Positions 46,637 to 58,061 are shown, numbered from the stretch's first letter. The stretch is 64,000 nucleotides of DNA from Vitis vinifera (GCF_030704535.1 NC_081820.1:26579001-26643000); one strand, 5' to 3'. Numbers and translations: made by a program. Notes: generated from the sequence alone by a model not told the origin.

Positions 46637-47221
46637 TCACATGGTGGCAAGGGGTGCATTATTTTTATCTTCTGAGCTTGGAGGACGAGCATCATCTACT
46701 TGCTTTATTTCACCACCCTGTGTTTTTCCTACTGGCTCTTCTTCAACCTTCTGCTCCTTCTTTACAGCCTCTGTCGCGACTTCACCAGCCCCAGCCTCAG
46801 CTTTGGCATTCTCCTCTTTGTGCTCTGGTTCAGCAGTTTCAACCTTCTTCTCTTCCACTGGCTTGTCGACAGTGGCATCATCCACCAGTTCGGAAACAAG
46901 CACTTCTGCCTCCACAGCCTTTGTTTCAATGGTGGGTGCCTCCTGGTTTGGTTTTGGCTCTGAAAGATCCACCAAAGGCTCTTCCTCCCGAATCTCACCT
47001 CCATTGTTCTTCTCCTCCTGCAATATCATATCAAGTCAAACATCAGACAGTAAGCTAAATCCCCTGTAACCTAAGAAATGCGTGGTGAAAAATAGAGAAA
47101 TATGTACTTGTACAACATGGGTTGGCTCGCCATTAGTCTTGTCAGGGCTGCTTGGGGCCTCGCTTGGGAGAGACTGGGGAGGGGCGTCCATGTCCTTGGG
47201 TTTGCTCGCACAGCCTCCCAT
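46637..47221 (-). CDS. Acidic, probably N-myristoylated small protein
   Basis: Two exons, 47108..47221 and 46637..47017, join in phase to 164 aa. The N-terminus MGGCASKPKDMD has Gly2 and Cys4 in the context for N-myristoylation and palmitoylation, so the protein is likely held on the inner face of a membrane. The rest is low-complexity and disordered, rich in Glu, Lys, Pro and Val (for example EEKKVETAEPEHKEENAKAE), and ends NNAPLATM. Similar short MGGC-starting acidic proteins occur in many plants without known function. It starts at the ATG giving the MGGC sequence; a longer frame upstream (from 47374) is in the leader and looks non-coding. Confidence 0.72.
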
Positions 47222-47439
47222 GATGAAGAAGTGGTTTGGGCGAAGGGGGCGAGTCTTGGGGTCTCTGCAGAACTGGATGGCAAGAGTAGCTTTGAGGCTG
47301 GAGTGTGGGGAAGGGAAGAGGGGGATGGAAGATGATATAGAGATGTTGGGGTGCCTAGGATGAAGGAGAAACACAGGTTTTTTAGGCTGCCAGATGAGTC
47401 AATGGGCACAAATAGCTTTCTCCCACCGCCTTTCATGGT

Positions 47440-49110
47440 GATATTGGTATAACCGTTATGACAGTTGTAGCCCGTCTTTGCTTAATTTTTGATAAGATTA
47501 GAAACGTTTTCTACTATTTCAAAACACCTCTTTAGGAAATTAGATGCTTGGGAAGGAGAAACTTTTTTTTTTTTGTTAATTTATATGGAAACATTGAGAA
47601 ACTTTTCTTGTCTAAAAAGTTTTTTTTTATATAAAAAAAAAGTGAATAAAAACTTGTAATACTTATCAATGAAACATTTTAATCAGATTCTCCTAAAAAT
47701 GCTTTTAAAAAATAAATACTATCAAATAAAAATCTACTAATGATTTTATGAGAATTAAAAGTGTTTTTTAATGAATGGAAAAAGGTTTATTGTAGAAAGG
47801 AAAAGGTGAGTTTAAAGTAGTTATAAAATATGAATCTTTTAAAAATAATTCAAAATTCATACACTTATTATTTAAAAGTAGTACCTATATCATTAAGAAG
47901 TAGTACCTTGATGGTTGGTCGTAGGTAGTACTTTTGATTATAAAGTGCATGAAATGTTAATTATTTTTAGATAATGCTTGAAATTGATATTTTATAAATT
48001 TAAGTTCCTATTTTATGGTTTTTTTTTATATGCTTATGTACTAAAAATAAAAATAAAAATTTTATTTTTTATTTTATTATGAACTACTTAAATTAGAAGA
48101 AAAATAAAACGCAATATATTAATACTTCTAATTTTATTATACAATATAAGTACAACACCTTAAATGTTGGGAATATATATTTAAAAGTGAAATAAAGGAA
48201 CAGTTTATTTTTTGACTCATAGAAAATGATAAAATATTTGACTTTTTTTATTCAGATAAAAGTAATACATCAAAATGGACTAACATAATTAAAGTGAAGT
48301 TGTTGTCAATGAATTCAATTTAGTTATATTAATTGATATTAATATATTACTTTTAACTGAGCAAAAAAAGTCAAATATTTTAAATTTTTTTATTCAACAA
48401 AAAACAAACCCATGGAAATCTTATTCTCCGACATTAACTCATTTCAATAATTATATTTTGTTATTCTACTATTGTAAAATTGTTAATTTTTTCCATATAT
48501 TATTTTTATATTTATACTCTTATAAATTTCTACAAGCATTTTAGAGTTTTCAAAAGACCAATTTGATTGATTTACACATCATATTTACCAAAAAGCAACA
48601 TCATCTCAAATGTTAAAGAGGGAACTTGTTTTATAGAAATTATGACTCGGTTTGGCAGTGTGATTTAAAAATAAATTTAAAAAATTTCTAATATTATTTA
48701 ATTATTATTGAAAATAATTTTTTAAAATAAAGTAAAATAAAGAATGATTTTTAGAAAATAAGAAAAAAATTATTTTCACTAGTTTTAAAAATAAAAAGAA
48801 AACATAAAAATAATTTTTAAAAACAAATATAAAAAACAGTAGTCTAGAAGACTCCGCGTCCGACGATGAAGTCAAGAATGATTGGCAATATTCTTGGTTT
48901 CGCCGCATGGTAACGTTTTCTATATTTTGTAAACGAAGGGGGGAAAGGTGAGATTGGACGGCTGGGATTAACTCACACAAGATCAACGGCATCTGTACAT
49001 ATAATAGAACTACCAGAACCTTCCGGGAATTTCTTTGTATTTTCTGCGTTGGAAGAGGTGAAACCAAAGGGAAAAGGCGGTCTCTCAGAACCATCAACCA
49101 CCATCATCAT
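47440..49110. other. AT-rich intergenic stretch
   Basis: No supported gene. 48640..48840 shows the TTTTTAAAAA-rich texture of decayed inverted-repeat elements seen elsewhere in the window. The last 150 bp before 49118 form the leader of the Kazal gene. Confidence 0.4.
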
Positions 49111-49117
49111 CACCACG

Positions 49118-49504
49118 ATGATGATGGAATTCAACAGATCCAGATTATTGTCATCGTTCGTCGTCATTTTTATCGTGTTCGCCATCTGCTTTCCTCCGAC
49201 CGTCACATCGTCCGTCATCCGACTGCCCAGCGACGCCGTTGACGGCGAATCTGATGGAGGTCTCTGCGGTGGATCGGAGGTCGCGGCATCATGCCCTGTG
49301 AAATGCTTTAGGCCGGATCCGGTGTGCGGCGTCGACGGGGTCACCTACTGGTGCGGCTGCACCGAAGCCCGCTGCGCTGGCACGGCAGTCGCGCATTTTG
49401 GGATTTGTGAGGTTGGTAATGGCAGCGCCGGCCAGGCTCTTCTATTGGTTCATATTGTCTGGCTTATGGTGCTCGGATTCTCCGTCTTGTTCGGCCTGTT
49501 CTAG
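49118..49504 (+). CDS. Kazal-type serine protease inhibitor-like secreted protein
   Basis: One exon, 128 aa from the first of three consecutive ATGs (MMMEFNRSRLLSSF). A signal peptide (LLSSFVVIFIVFAICFPPTV) is followed by a Cys-rich domain CPVKCFRPDPVCGVDGVTYW, then CGCTEARCAGTAVAHFGICE. The core PVCGVDGVTYWCGC is the Kazal signature (CG.DG.TY), as in the short Arabidopsis Kazal inhibitors. The C-terminus after GNGSAGQ is strongly hydrophobic (LLLVHIVWLMVLGFSVLFGLF), as in GPI-anchored proteins, so it may be tethered to the outer plasma membrane. The role is probably inhibition of extracellular subtilases or pathogen proteases; the true target is not known. Confidence 0.87.
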   Translation: MMMEFNRSRLLSSFVVIFIVFAICFPPTVTSSVIRLPSDAVDGESDGGLCGGSEVAASCPVKCFRPDPVCGVDGVTYWCGCTEARCAGTAVAHFGICEVGNGSAGQALLLVHIVWLMVLGFSVLFGLF

Positions 49505-49509
49505 GGTTT

Positions 49510-51035
49510 CTTCTCCGTGTTCCTCGGCTTTGTTCATTCTTGTGTGGATGTAAGAGATCAATTTACGGTTTTTTTTTTTTTTTGTTTTGTTTTTAATTTC
49601 TTTGTATTCATTCATTATGATTGATTGTATGTACACGATTATTCTTTTGTTGAAACTTGAAACCCTTGAAATTATAATCTTTTGTTGTACATGTCCAATA
49701 TTCCACATTATTTTCTCGAGATTCATTATTATGAACAGAATGTCGTAGATTTAGCTTTTGTGATTCCCACTTTCAAGCAAATATAGGTTTCCATATATTA
49801 TTCTTTGGCAATGAGAAATTCATGAATGAATACTCGTCCTAAACGTACTATTTTCCTAATTCTATTGACTTTGAATGCTTATAGGTTGTGAAAGCTTTCA
49901 ATTCCGTATACACCAGCCCGTTTCATTTGCCTAATTGTTTGCAATTGCGGTTTCTTATTTTCTGTAGATTGATTGAATGATTCACTACTGCATTTTAGGC
50001 CCTTCATCCATGGACCATGCTACTTTATGCAAATTCAAGTCTTCATTTGATGTTTATTTGCCGTGGTCTGTGCTTCTATGTCCCCAATTCTCCAACCAAT
50101 AAGGTAGTGCCTTCCATATGTTTTTCTTTTCTGGTTTTAGTCTCTTGTGCTGATTAAGTTAAACGAGTTTCAGATCATTTCTGTGAAGAATCTTGCCTCC
50201 TTTATTTTTAAGGTGTTGTCCTGACGAAGCTTTAGTTTTCAGGTAACTTGGTCCAATTTTGGTTGTTAGTTTGCTTAGGATATGCCATATCCAATGGATT
50301 GCTTGAGGAGTAAGCCATCCTCTTGGTGGGGGAGCAATCTAAGGGTAAAGGAAAGATATAGGAATGGGCTTTCTAGTTGGAAATACAATATTTTGAGAAA
50401 ACCTAAGAGTGCCTGATTGATTAACCTTTTTATGTCTGATTAAGTTTTTCTGCCTTTGATTTTACCCAGCTTTGGTTCTTTCCTTGGTGAAATATATAGT
50501 GTGATTAGTTTTCATGGCTGAGTTAGCCATCCTCTTGGCGGGGGAGCAATCTAAATGATAACGGCTTTCTAGTTGGAAATTCGATATTTTGAGTTTTCAG
50601 ATTGGGATGAAAAAATAGAATTGTTGGAGGAGGAATCTGCTTTTGATCATTGATGACTTGGGCATTAGGAAAAGTGGTAAGCATTGCATTCGGGGTTACC
50701 TTACTTTAATTAGGATGTAGCACTGTGCATAACCCTAACTCCTTCGCATCTTCAAAGGGTTTGTGTGCTTGTGGTAAGCATTGCATTCGGGGTTACCTTA
50801 CTTTAATTAGGATGATAGTTTTGTGCCTAACCCTAACTCCTTCGCATCTTCAAAGGGTTTGTGTGCTTGTTGGTTTAGACCAGACTAGATGTAAACTCAA
50901 ATCTCAATTGACCAAAAAAGACTTATAAATCGTACATGCAGAGAATGGGTTTGCAAGAGGCCACCATTACAAGAGATCATTAGGCCCCTGATTGCAGTGC
51001 AAATTACAACAATAATCTCCCTTGAAACATAAAAT
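49510..51035. other. Intergenic stretch with segmental duplications
   Basis: GCCATCCTCTTGG(T/C)GGGGGAGCAAT followed by a CTTTCTAGTTGGAAAT block occurs at 50308..50401 and 50520..50593, and a 97-bp tandem duplication follows at 50674. No gene is supported. Confidence 0.45.
50674..50868. repeat. 97-bp tandem duplication
   Basis: Units start at 50674 and 50771 (GTGGTAAGCATTGCATTCGG...) and share the CTAACTCCTTCGCATC block. A few single differences separate the copies. Confidence 0.85.
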
Positions 51036-51041
51036 GGGACT

Positions 51042-53057
51042 TCACTTGAAAAGAGAGCAGGGATTTCCACTGCACAGACCAGTGGTGCTGCTGTAGGGGA
51101 ACAAGGAGATGGGTCGACAAGGCGGCAACTGAGGTACTGGTCTGTCCATGGCCAAAAATCCCACCACTTCCTCCATAGAAGGTCGTCCCTTGGTCTCATT
51201 TAATGTACAGAGCAACCCAATCTCCAATACTAGAATGGCTTGTTCCAAGTTGATCACTGAGCCCATCCTCCTATCCACCACCCTCACCCTCTCATCCTTT
51301 TCATGCATTCTCCACGCAAAATCTAACAAATCCTTCTGCTCATCACCTGCCTCTGGCTCCATTCTCCTCCTCCCAGCAACCACTTCCAATGCAAAGACCC
51401 CAAAATCAAACACATCAGCTTTCTGGCTCACTGCTGCTTCAAATCTCTTGGAGTCTGATGCAGAGAGTACCAATCCAAAATCACCTAGCATGGCTCGAAA
51501 ACTAATGTCAAGGAATACGCTGCTTGTCTTCATGTTCTTGTGAGCTAGTTGTTTAGAGTGGATGAAACTTAGCCCGTCTGCAACATCTTTTACCACCTTG
51601 AATCGCCTGGTCCAAGGAAGAACACCAGCTCCGAATAGCCACTTGTCAAGGCTTCCATTGGGAAGATAATCATACACAACCATAGTTTCTCTGTTATCTT
51701 TACACCATCCTCTGATTGGGACCAAGTTTGGGTGACGAACCCGGCTCACAGCTCCAATTTCCTTCATGATTCTCCGTCTATCCAATCCCTGTGAGCTCAA
51801 AAACTGAGCTGAGAATCGCTTCACAGCCACGTGGGAACCATTCAGAAGCGTTCCTTTATAGAAAGTGCCTCTCGAGTCACTACCCAGCTCTTGCGAGTCA
51901 CTAAAACACCGAGTCGCTGAGGAAATCTCAGAAATGGTGAAGCGGCGAGGCTTGTTAGGTGGCTGTGGTCGCTGCTTTTTCTCAGAGAGCAATACCACGG
52001 ATGGTTCTTTGTGTCTGCGTTTACCGTTGTAGTAGAGATTGAGCAGAACAGCTAGACCCAGAACAACCACAGCAAGGAAGATCAGGAAACTACTTGGAGC
52101 CTTTGTCTTAGAGCTATTGGTACTCTGACCACCGTTAACGATGACCTTACTCTCACACGTTTCAGTTGAAGGGACTAGAAGAGAAGCTTGACTGGTTGAT
52201 GTGAAATTCCAGGAGAGTATGTTGTGAATTTGGGTGTGGTTACCCGTAGAAGCAGAGAACCCCACAAACATATACTCTTTCAGATAAGGTGAGATATCCA
52301 GGGGCCCTGAGAAGATGGGTTGTGATGGATAACCACTATTGTCTGATCCTAGTCGGAGGTCCATCCATCTATGGAGGCCATCGTAGCTAATCCAAGCCTG
52401 GTGCATTGAACCGTCTTTGAGAGAGACAATTCTGGTTGTGGTGGAAACAATGGTACCCAGATTAATGCCCACATGGTTGTCGTTGGGGTCTCCAAACTCT
52501 GGATTCTTGTGTGTATCAAACTCGATCGCAACAGATTTGTAGTCATCGTCACAGGCGTCGTTGAGCATGGCCAGCCACGGGCCCGGCCTTCCCACAGTGA
52601 ACTCATCCGGGACAATGATGAAGGCAAAGCCACTGCTACCCAGACCACTACTAGAATTTGATGTCCCTTTACCATAACTGTTGTTGAACTGGAAAGAAAA
52701 GGTGGTCTGGAATGAAGCTGGGGTTTGGGTGGGAGGATCGAAGAGGCGGATGGGAGCGGAGTAGATGGCTCGCCCTGCTTGGTGTCTAAGATCAACAGCT
52801 TGCGAAGCATCTGGGATTTGGAGTGAGGCCTTATCATCAGAGAACTTCGCACTGCCTAGAAGCTTGACATCCTGGTACACACTGGGATTGCTTGAACTGA
52901 AATCTGGAAAAGAGAGATGCTTAGACACGTTAACAAGAGGTCCGGAACTGAGCCTCTTGTCATTATGGGAGCTCACCAGAACCGGGTATTCCAATAAGCA
53001 TAGGAGACAGGATGAACAGAGCATCATCAGCCATAGGAGGCAGTTGCAAGAACCCAT
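51042..53057 (-). CDS. L-type lectin-domain receptor-like protein with degenerate kinase (probable pseudokinase)
   Basis: One exon, 671 aa from MGSCNCLLWLMMLCSSC, which makes a good signal peptide; an ATG 19 codons upstream (53114) would put non-hydrophobic sequence first. A legume L-type lectin domain (about 46-293) includes VAIEFDTHKNPEFGDPNDNH, the metal and sugar-binding region. A transmembrane helix (SSFLIFLAVVVLGLAVLLNL, about 322-341) is followed by a kinase domain (about 382-640) with VAVKRF and DFGL intact. But the catalytic loop reads HKNMKTSSVFLD where an active kinase has HRD..K..N: the catalytic Asp is Asn and the metal-binding Asn is Ser. The activation segment is about 20 residues short and lacks GT.GY.APE. 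It probably sits in the plasma membrane, binds a ligand outside and signals by partner binding. No intron, as usual for this family. Confidence 0.9.
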   Translation of the reverse strand: MGSCNCLLWLMMLCSSCLLCLLEYPVLVSSHNDKRLSSGPLVNVSKHLSFPDFSSSNPSVYQDVKLLGSAKFSDDKASLQIPDASQAVDLRHQAGRAIYSAPIRLFDPPTQTPASFQTTFSFQFNNSYGKGTSNSSSGLGSSGFAFIIVPDEFTVGRPGPWLAMLNDACDDDYKSVAIEFDTHKNPEFGDPNDNHVGINLGTIVSTTTRIVSLKDGSMHQAWISYDGLHRWMDLRLGSDNSGYPSQPIFSGPLDISPYLKEYMFVGFSASTGNHTQIHNILSWNFTSTSQASLLVPSTETCESKVIVNGGQSTNSSKTKAPSSFLIFLAVVVLGLAVLLNLYYNGKRRHKEPSVVLLSEKKQRPQPPNKPRRFTISEISSATRCFSDSQELGSDSRGTFYKGTLLNGSHVAVKRFSAQFLSSQGLDRRRIMKEIGAVSRVRHPNLVPIRGWCKDNRETMVVYDYLPNGSLDKWLFGAGVLPWTRRFKVVKDVADGLSFIHSKQLAHKNMKTSSVFLDISFRAMLGDFGLVLSASDSKRFEAAVSQKADVFDFGVFALEVVAGRRRMEPEAGDEQKDLLDFAWRMHEKDERVRVVDRRMGSVINLEQAILVLEIGLLCTLNETKGRPSMEEVVGFLAMDRPVPQLPPCRPISLFPYSSTTGLCSGNPCSLFK

Positions 53058-53119
53058 TACAGTTACAGGATGATAGAAGAAGAGCAGAGGAAGAGCTGAT
53101 TGTCCTAATGTCATATGGC

Positions 53120-54240
53120 TATGCTAATCTAATTGGGGGGTGGTCAGTGGTGTTAGGGAGCTTCTAAAACAAGGCGTGGCAAAATGCCAACCACTACTGA
53201 GTTTGTCCCCGTTCAACTAACAAACAAAATACCACTTGCTTAAGATAAACACACCGACGGTACCTGACCTGGGACTGAAAGGAGTGCATCATCAAGAACA
53301 TGTCCTCCCCCCCTTTAGGCTCGTTGCCTTGGTCATCTGGTATTTTTCTTCACACGGATTATCATCTCTCTCTTCTTTATTGATGGTGAACCGAAACCGA
53401 AAGGGACTTGATTTGAGTCTTCTTGTCATGATTTTGCCTTGCATTATTGCAATCATGTTGAGGAAGGACAAAAATAATGGAGGCCTGATTATGAAAGGTT
53501 ACGGCCCATCATGCTTACTTTAGTGCATCTCCGCCACATGGGCTTCCAAAATAATGCTCAATTTAGTGCATCTCCAACACATGGATAGTTTGGTGACTAT
53601 TTGACTTAATTTTTTTTAAATATAAAATTATGTTGTTTTATTTAAAATATTTAATTTAATTTTTTTAAAAAGTAAATGGTTTTTACTAAAATTTATATAT
53701 ATAATTAGTTGTTTGATTTGAAATATTAAGCTTTATTTTTAAAAATATATAAACGGTTAATGAACTTAAATGATTATTCAAAAAAATAATATATGAAATA
53801 AATAATTGATATTTTTAATTTGATATAAAAATATTTTTGTTTAATTTATTAAAACAATTGGCATTATATTTAATATAAATTATAATTAGTTAAATTAAAT
53901 ATAATAAATTCTATTTGTTTAAACAAATCATATTTGCAAAAAATCAAATAATATAAATTATCATATTAATTAATTATTTTTTATATACTCTAAAAAACAA
54001 CAGATTGGAACCTTTTTGCAGCCAAATGGCGCTATCGGCACTATCAAATTGGTCACGGGGATTTCAGTACAGTCGATATTTGAAGAACAACATCAATGAC
54101 ACAAAATTGTAAAACCCAATTTCAGACAAGTTTATAAAAAAGAAAAAATCAACCATGAGGATAAATAGAAAAGAACTACCAAGTTCCCATCATTAAAGAA
54201 AATAATCCCAAAACCTAAGAATCATGATGCAAATACTTGA
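53120..54240. other. AT-rich flank between the lectin receptor and RPL9
   Basis: No supported gene. The 53.1-53.25 kb part is the likely promoter of the lectin receptor. TTTAGTGCATCTCC occurs twice (53519 and 53561), a short direct repeat. Confidence 0.4.
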
Positions 54241-54244
54241 GACA

Positions 54245-56691
54245 TCACTCCTCCTCAGCCATTGTTCCCTTCTCGCTGACGTAGATACCATCAAGGAATT
54301 TCCGGATGTCTTTTTTCTTAACGTGGCATTTCTGTCCCAACAAATATGTACAAGGGAGTATCAGCAGAGCCATGGAATGCAAAGCAGGCGTTTCACTATA
54401 TACATAGACAGGGAGAGAGAAAGATGAGAGAGGTACCTGGTTAATGAGGGCAGCAGATCGGGACACTAGTTCAATATCATTTCCATCCAGTACCAGTTCA
54501 TCTTTTACCTTCTCAGACCGAACAACAGAAACCCCGTCCAGCATATCCACTTTTCTGACCTGAACCAACCCACAAAAAGCATAATATGTTAAAAGCCTGG
54601 TATTCAAGCTCAGATGGAAGCTTGAGCCAAGAATGTGACAATCACATTTAACACCAGTCATTCTCCCATGTTGATGAACAATTCAATTTGAAATCATGAC
54701 AAGAAAAAGGATGAATCGTGTCAATAATATCTTCATGTTTTATTTGATTTTTCCGACAATGGTTGAATCTTTATGTTTCTTATCCATGAACTAATGTATG
54801 CATATGTTCGACCATTGCCATACATGCCAGTATGACTCAACTGAGTTGTATCCACCCCGGCCAAAACCTGTCTGGGAAAAAATTGAAGATGACTCAAACT
54901 CAAGGGAGGAAAATGCTATATCTCTCATAGTCTGTTGTCATTTTTATAACTAATTAAATTTAACATGAAATTATTTTAAAAAAAGAATTTTAATATTAAA
55001 ACTGATCAAATATACTTTTATGATTATTTAAATAATATTAAACTTAAAATTTTATTTTACTACTTTCTTTAGTATGTTTAATTGTAAATATTTTGCTTAT
55101 CATTCAATACTGAGACCGATGTGCCTTTGGACGTCCTGAATCAATGATCAATACCGTGACTTTGAGCCATGATATGATACCAATATTTGACCAAATTTGT
55201 TAAAAATTACAACTGATTCAATATCAGTAAATGAACTTGCTCAACATATACAGATCTCAATTTCTAGAATCATGCACATTGCCTGAAAGAAAAAGGAAGG
55301 TCCATTGACAGGCATATGACTAGAGACTTGTCTAACATTGTGAACTCTAGCCTGCACCCATCTCTCTTTCTTTTTCCGTTTGGATGCACAAGAAACCCTA
55401 TATTTTCTTAGACTTTGATCAAAATGATTTGTGTTATTTTTTGGTCAATCACTAAATTATGCAAGATGGATTATGGATTGATTAATAAAAACATTCTTGG
55501 GTTAATATGGGTTTGATTGGTTACTGAATAATCAATCCTAGCTGGCTTACTGTTTGCACATTCGAACTTATGAAAACCACTACATCATCTTTTGAATCCT
55601 ACACTCAAACACCAACATGGATCAAACCCAGATATAAAAGACCAACAGGGAAGTACAGCTCCACCTGAAATAGAGAATGGGAATGGAAAATCAATCCCAT
55701 TCTCATTCAATATTGTGTTTGGATTGTTTTTTAGAATGGGAATAGTGGAAATTAAATCCCACTCTTAGGATTATGATTCCTCCCTTCGACATGGTATTAT
55801 GATTGACCTGCATCCCCCATCTTATTTCCATTCTTACTCCCACATACCAAACGCACCCTAATGCCACTGAAAAGGATTCAAATGTCTAATGATATTACAG
55901 CTAGTTCATTCCCAACGTAGAAGTTCAAGTAGGTACAAAATTTTGGGAAAAGAAAATTTGAATTAGGCCTCTGTTTGAATCACCTATAAGTACAACTACA
56001 TTGTGATTTGAGTTCATCTCATTGTTGCAGAACAACTAGACCAGAAAATTGAACAAATCTGAGCTATAATGGATAACTACAAGAATAGAATTAGTGGATC
56101 ATAGTCATTCTACAGGCTTCAAGTTCACATGCTCCCATAATTGTCCTCATTTGAGGAATTGTTGCTTGTGCATTTGGGGTATTCATATTTAGTTGCAAAG
56201 CATTAGAAATAAGGCTTCAAATGCCAATGGAAAACCCTAGAATTAGAGACAAAAACCATTGCAGTTGATAGATTTGGTAGGACCAGGGAAAAGAGTGAGG
56301 GCAGGGAAAGGGGAGGTACCTTCTTCTCACCGAGAAAGTTACGGATCTCGATGCTCTTGTTGGAGTTGGTGATGGAGGCGTTGATGGGGAAATGAGCGTA
56401 GACAAAACGCATCTTGTAGCGATACCCCTTGGTAACGCCGGTGATTAGGTTCTCGACGTGGCTGAGGGCGGTACGGATGGCGGCGGTGGTCTTGCGAGAG
56501 CCGAACCAGGCGTCGATCTTGAGCTTGCGATTGCCGGACTCGTCCTTGATGAGCTGGAAATCAAGGTTCAGATGCTTGAAGTTGCGGCTGAGCTTGCCTC
56601 TTGGGCCCTCCACCTCAATGATCTTCGCCTTCACTTTGATCTTCACACCTTCAGGTATGTCCATCGTCTCAGAAGACAATATGGTCTTCAT
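54245..56691 (-). CDS. RPL9: 60S ribosomal protein L9 (uL6)
   Basis: Three exons join in phase to 193 aa: 56320..56691, 54437..54559, 54245..54331. It starts [18 protein letters not shown] and contains [59 protein letters not shown] and [20 protein letters not shown], matching the whole L9e/uL6 family. L9 is part of the large cytosolic ribosomal subunit near the sarcin-ricin loop and stalk base. Length is within a residue or two of other plants. The first intron is unusually long for a ribosomal gene (1760 bp, 54560..56319) and contains old repeat debris. The promoter carries a telo-box and two site II motifs. Confidence 0.97.
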
Positions 56692-56803
56692 CTTTCTCCA
56701 CTCTCTGCAACCACACCGCACAACAATGGCGGCCCAGGCGAGGAGATTGAGCGGAGAAGAGACGAAGCTAAATCCTCCTTTTCTCTTTTATTTTCAATTT
56801 CCC

Positions 56804-56867
56804 AAACCCTAACCCACTCCCTCGGAAAGAGGACGATACCAATTGGGCCTCGCTGAACAGGCCCAAT
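56804..56867 (-). promoter_or_regulatory. RPL9 promoter: telo-box plus two site II motifs
   Basis: AAACCCTAA at 56804..56812, TGGGCCT at 56844..56850 and GGCCCAAT at 56860..56867 lie 113-176 bp upstream of the ATG. This arrangement is the standard signature of plant ribosomal protein promoters. Confidence 0.75.
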
Positions 56868-57188
56868 CCAATGTATGGCCTGTTTAGACGATCCAAGATT
56901 AAGGGCTGGACCTAGGTTGGGTTGGGACTGGTTTTAAGAGAACCCCGAAATCAAGCCCAATCCATGCATTTAATTGATAAACCAACATGAAAAACATGCA
57001 TAACAAACTCATAGTCTTAAAGGTAATTGCATGAATAATAAAAAAATCCCTAATACTCGTATCAAAATCTCTAAAAAAATAAAATAAAAATAAAAAAGGA
57101 AAAAATAAAAAAAAATAAAAACAAAAACAGGTCTTCAATGTCTTCAATGTTGCTGGTCTTCAGCTTCTCCATTGCTGCTGTCGTGTTT

Positions 57189-58061
57189 TCATGGATTAAC
57201 CCTAACAAGAGCAAACCACAATTCGGACCCAACCCGAAAGGACCATACTTGAATTCGAGTTCTTCTCCCAAGTGAATTGTTATTTACTATCAACTTCCAT
57301 TCCCTCGTAAACACGTAGAGATGACAACTTTCCTTCATCTTCCATTTCTTGAAGGTTACTGTAGTTTCTTCCAGAGATGGTTGTATTAGCTTTACTTGCA
57401 TTCCTTCCACCGCCCTCATCTTTTCCTCTTCACTCAAGAACTCCCTTCGGATTTGGTTCAAGGGCATAGATAATCTGTTTTCATTTTCGTTTATATCAGT
57501 CTTAAATAACTGCTTCTCTAGAACCAGAATCGGACGGGTTCCATTCATCTCTCTTATGCGAACTTTGAAATCTTCCGGAAGCTCTGGAGGAGGATCTTCA
57601 CCTTCATCCATCTCCACCCTCGGAAGATCAAGGCCAACTCCAATATTCTGCTCCATCCTGAGATTCCATTGATTTTCCAAGTCATCGTGTAAATGTTCAA
57701 TAATACCATCCACAAAATTTTTCATCGGTCTCCAAGGATCTTCTTCTTCCTCTATGCTTGGTTTCTCAGGTTCCTCTTCCACAGGCCTCTCGTCTTCCTT
57801 GTATGTCTCAGATACTTGGTCTTCTTCATCTTCAATATAAGTTTCCATCTGTCTCCAAGGCTCTTCTTCTTCCTCTATGCTCAGTTTCTCAGGTACTCGG
57901 TCTTCTCCATTCCTTTCTTCAATCACCAACGTTCCGTTCCTTGATCTTTTCCTCTTTCTGGGTTGTTCTTCCAGAAAAGGCCTCTTGAGAGTTTTCTCTC
58001 TCATTGAGCGCTTTCTCGTGCATTTAAAGCACTCCATGCGCTCTGGATGCTCCCCCTCCAT
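57189..58061 (-). CDS. B3-domain (DUF313-type) protein with acidic repeats
   Basis: One exon, 290 aa. The open frame extends slightly further 5', but the first true ATG is 58061 (MEGEHPERMECFKC). A basic patch (RPFLEEQPRKRKRSRNG) looks like a nuclear signal. Two acidic repeats follow, KLSIEEEEEPWRQMETYIED and KPSIEEEEDPWRPMKNFVDG, about 37 residues apart. The C-terminal 115 residues match the DUF313 subgroup of plant B3 proteins: QLFKTDINENENRLSMPLNQ, REFLSEEEK, TFKKWKM, LYVFTREWKLIV, GRRTRIQVWSFR. These are predicted nuclear DNA-binding proteins of unknown target. A relic of a second copy lies 680 bp upstream (58742..58850), so the gene arose in a local duplication. Confidence 0.82.
   Translation of the reverse strand: MEGEHPERMECFKCTRKRSMREKTLKRPFLEEQPRKRKRSRNGTLVIEERNGEDRVPEKLSIEEEEEPWRQMETYIEDEEDQVSETYKEDERPVEEEPEKPSIEEEEDPWRPMKNFVDGIIEHLHDDLENQWNLRMEQNIGVGLDLPRVEMDEGEDPPPELPEDFKVRIREMNGTRPILVLEKQLFKTDINENENRLSMPLNQIRREFLSEEEKMRAVEGMQVKLIQPSLEETTVTFKKWKMKESCHLYVFTREWKLIVNNNSLGRRTRIQVWSFRVGSELWFALVRVNP

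Noticed and set aside
46533-47069. Plus-strand Ser/Thr-rich ORFs opposite the MGGC protein
   Set aside because: They mirror the Glu/Lys-rich codons of the minus-strand gene; no signal or domain.
49049-49117. Start of the Kazal protein at 49049
   Set aside because: It is a TTG codon and would put a Lys/Pro-rich leader before the signal peptide; 49118 is an ATG directly before it.
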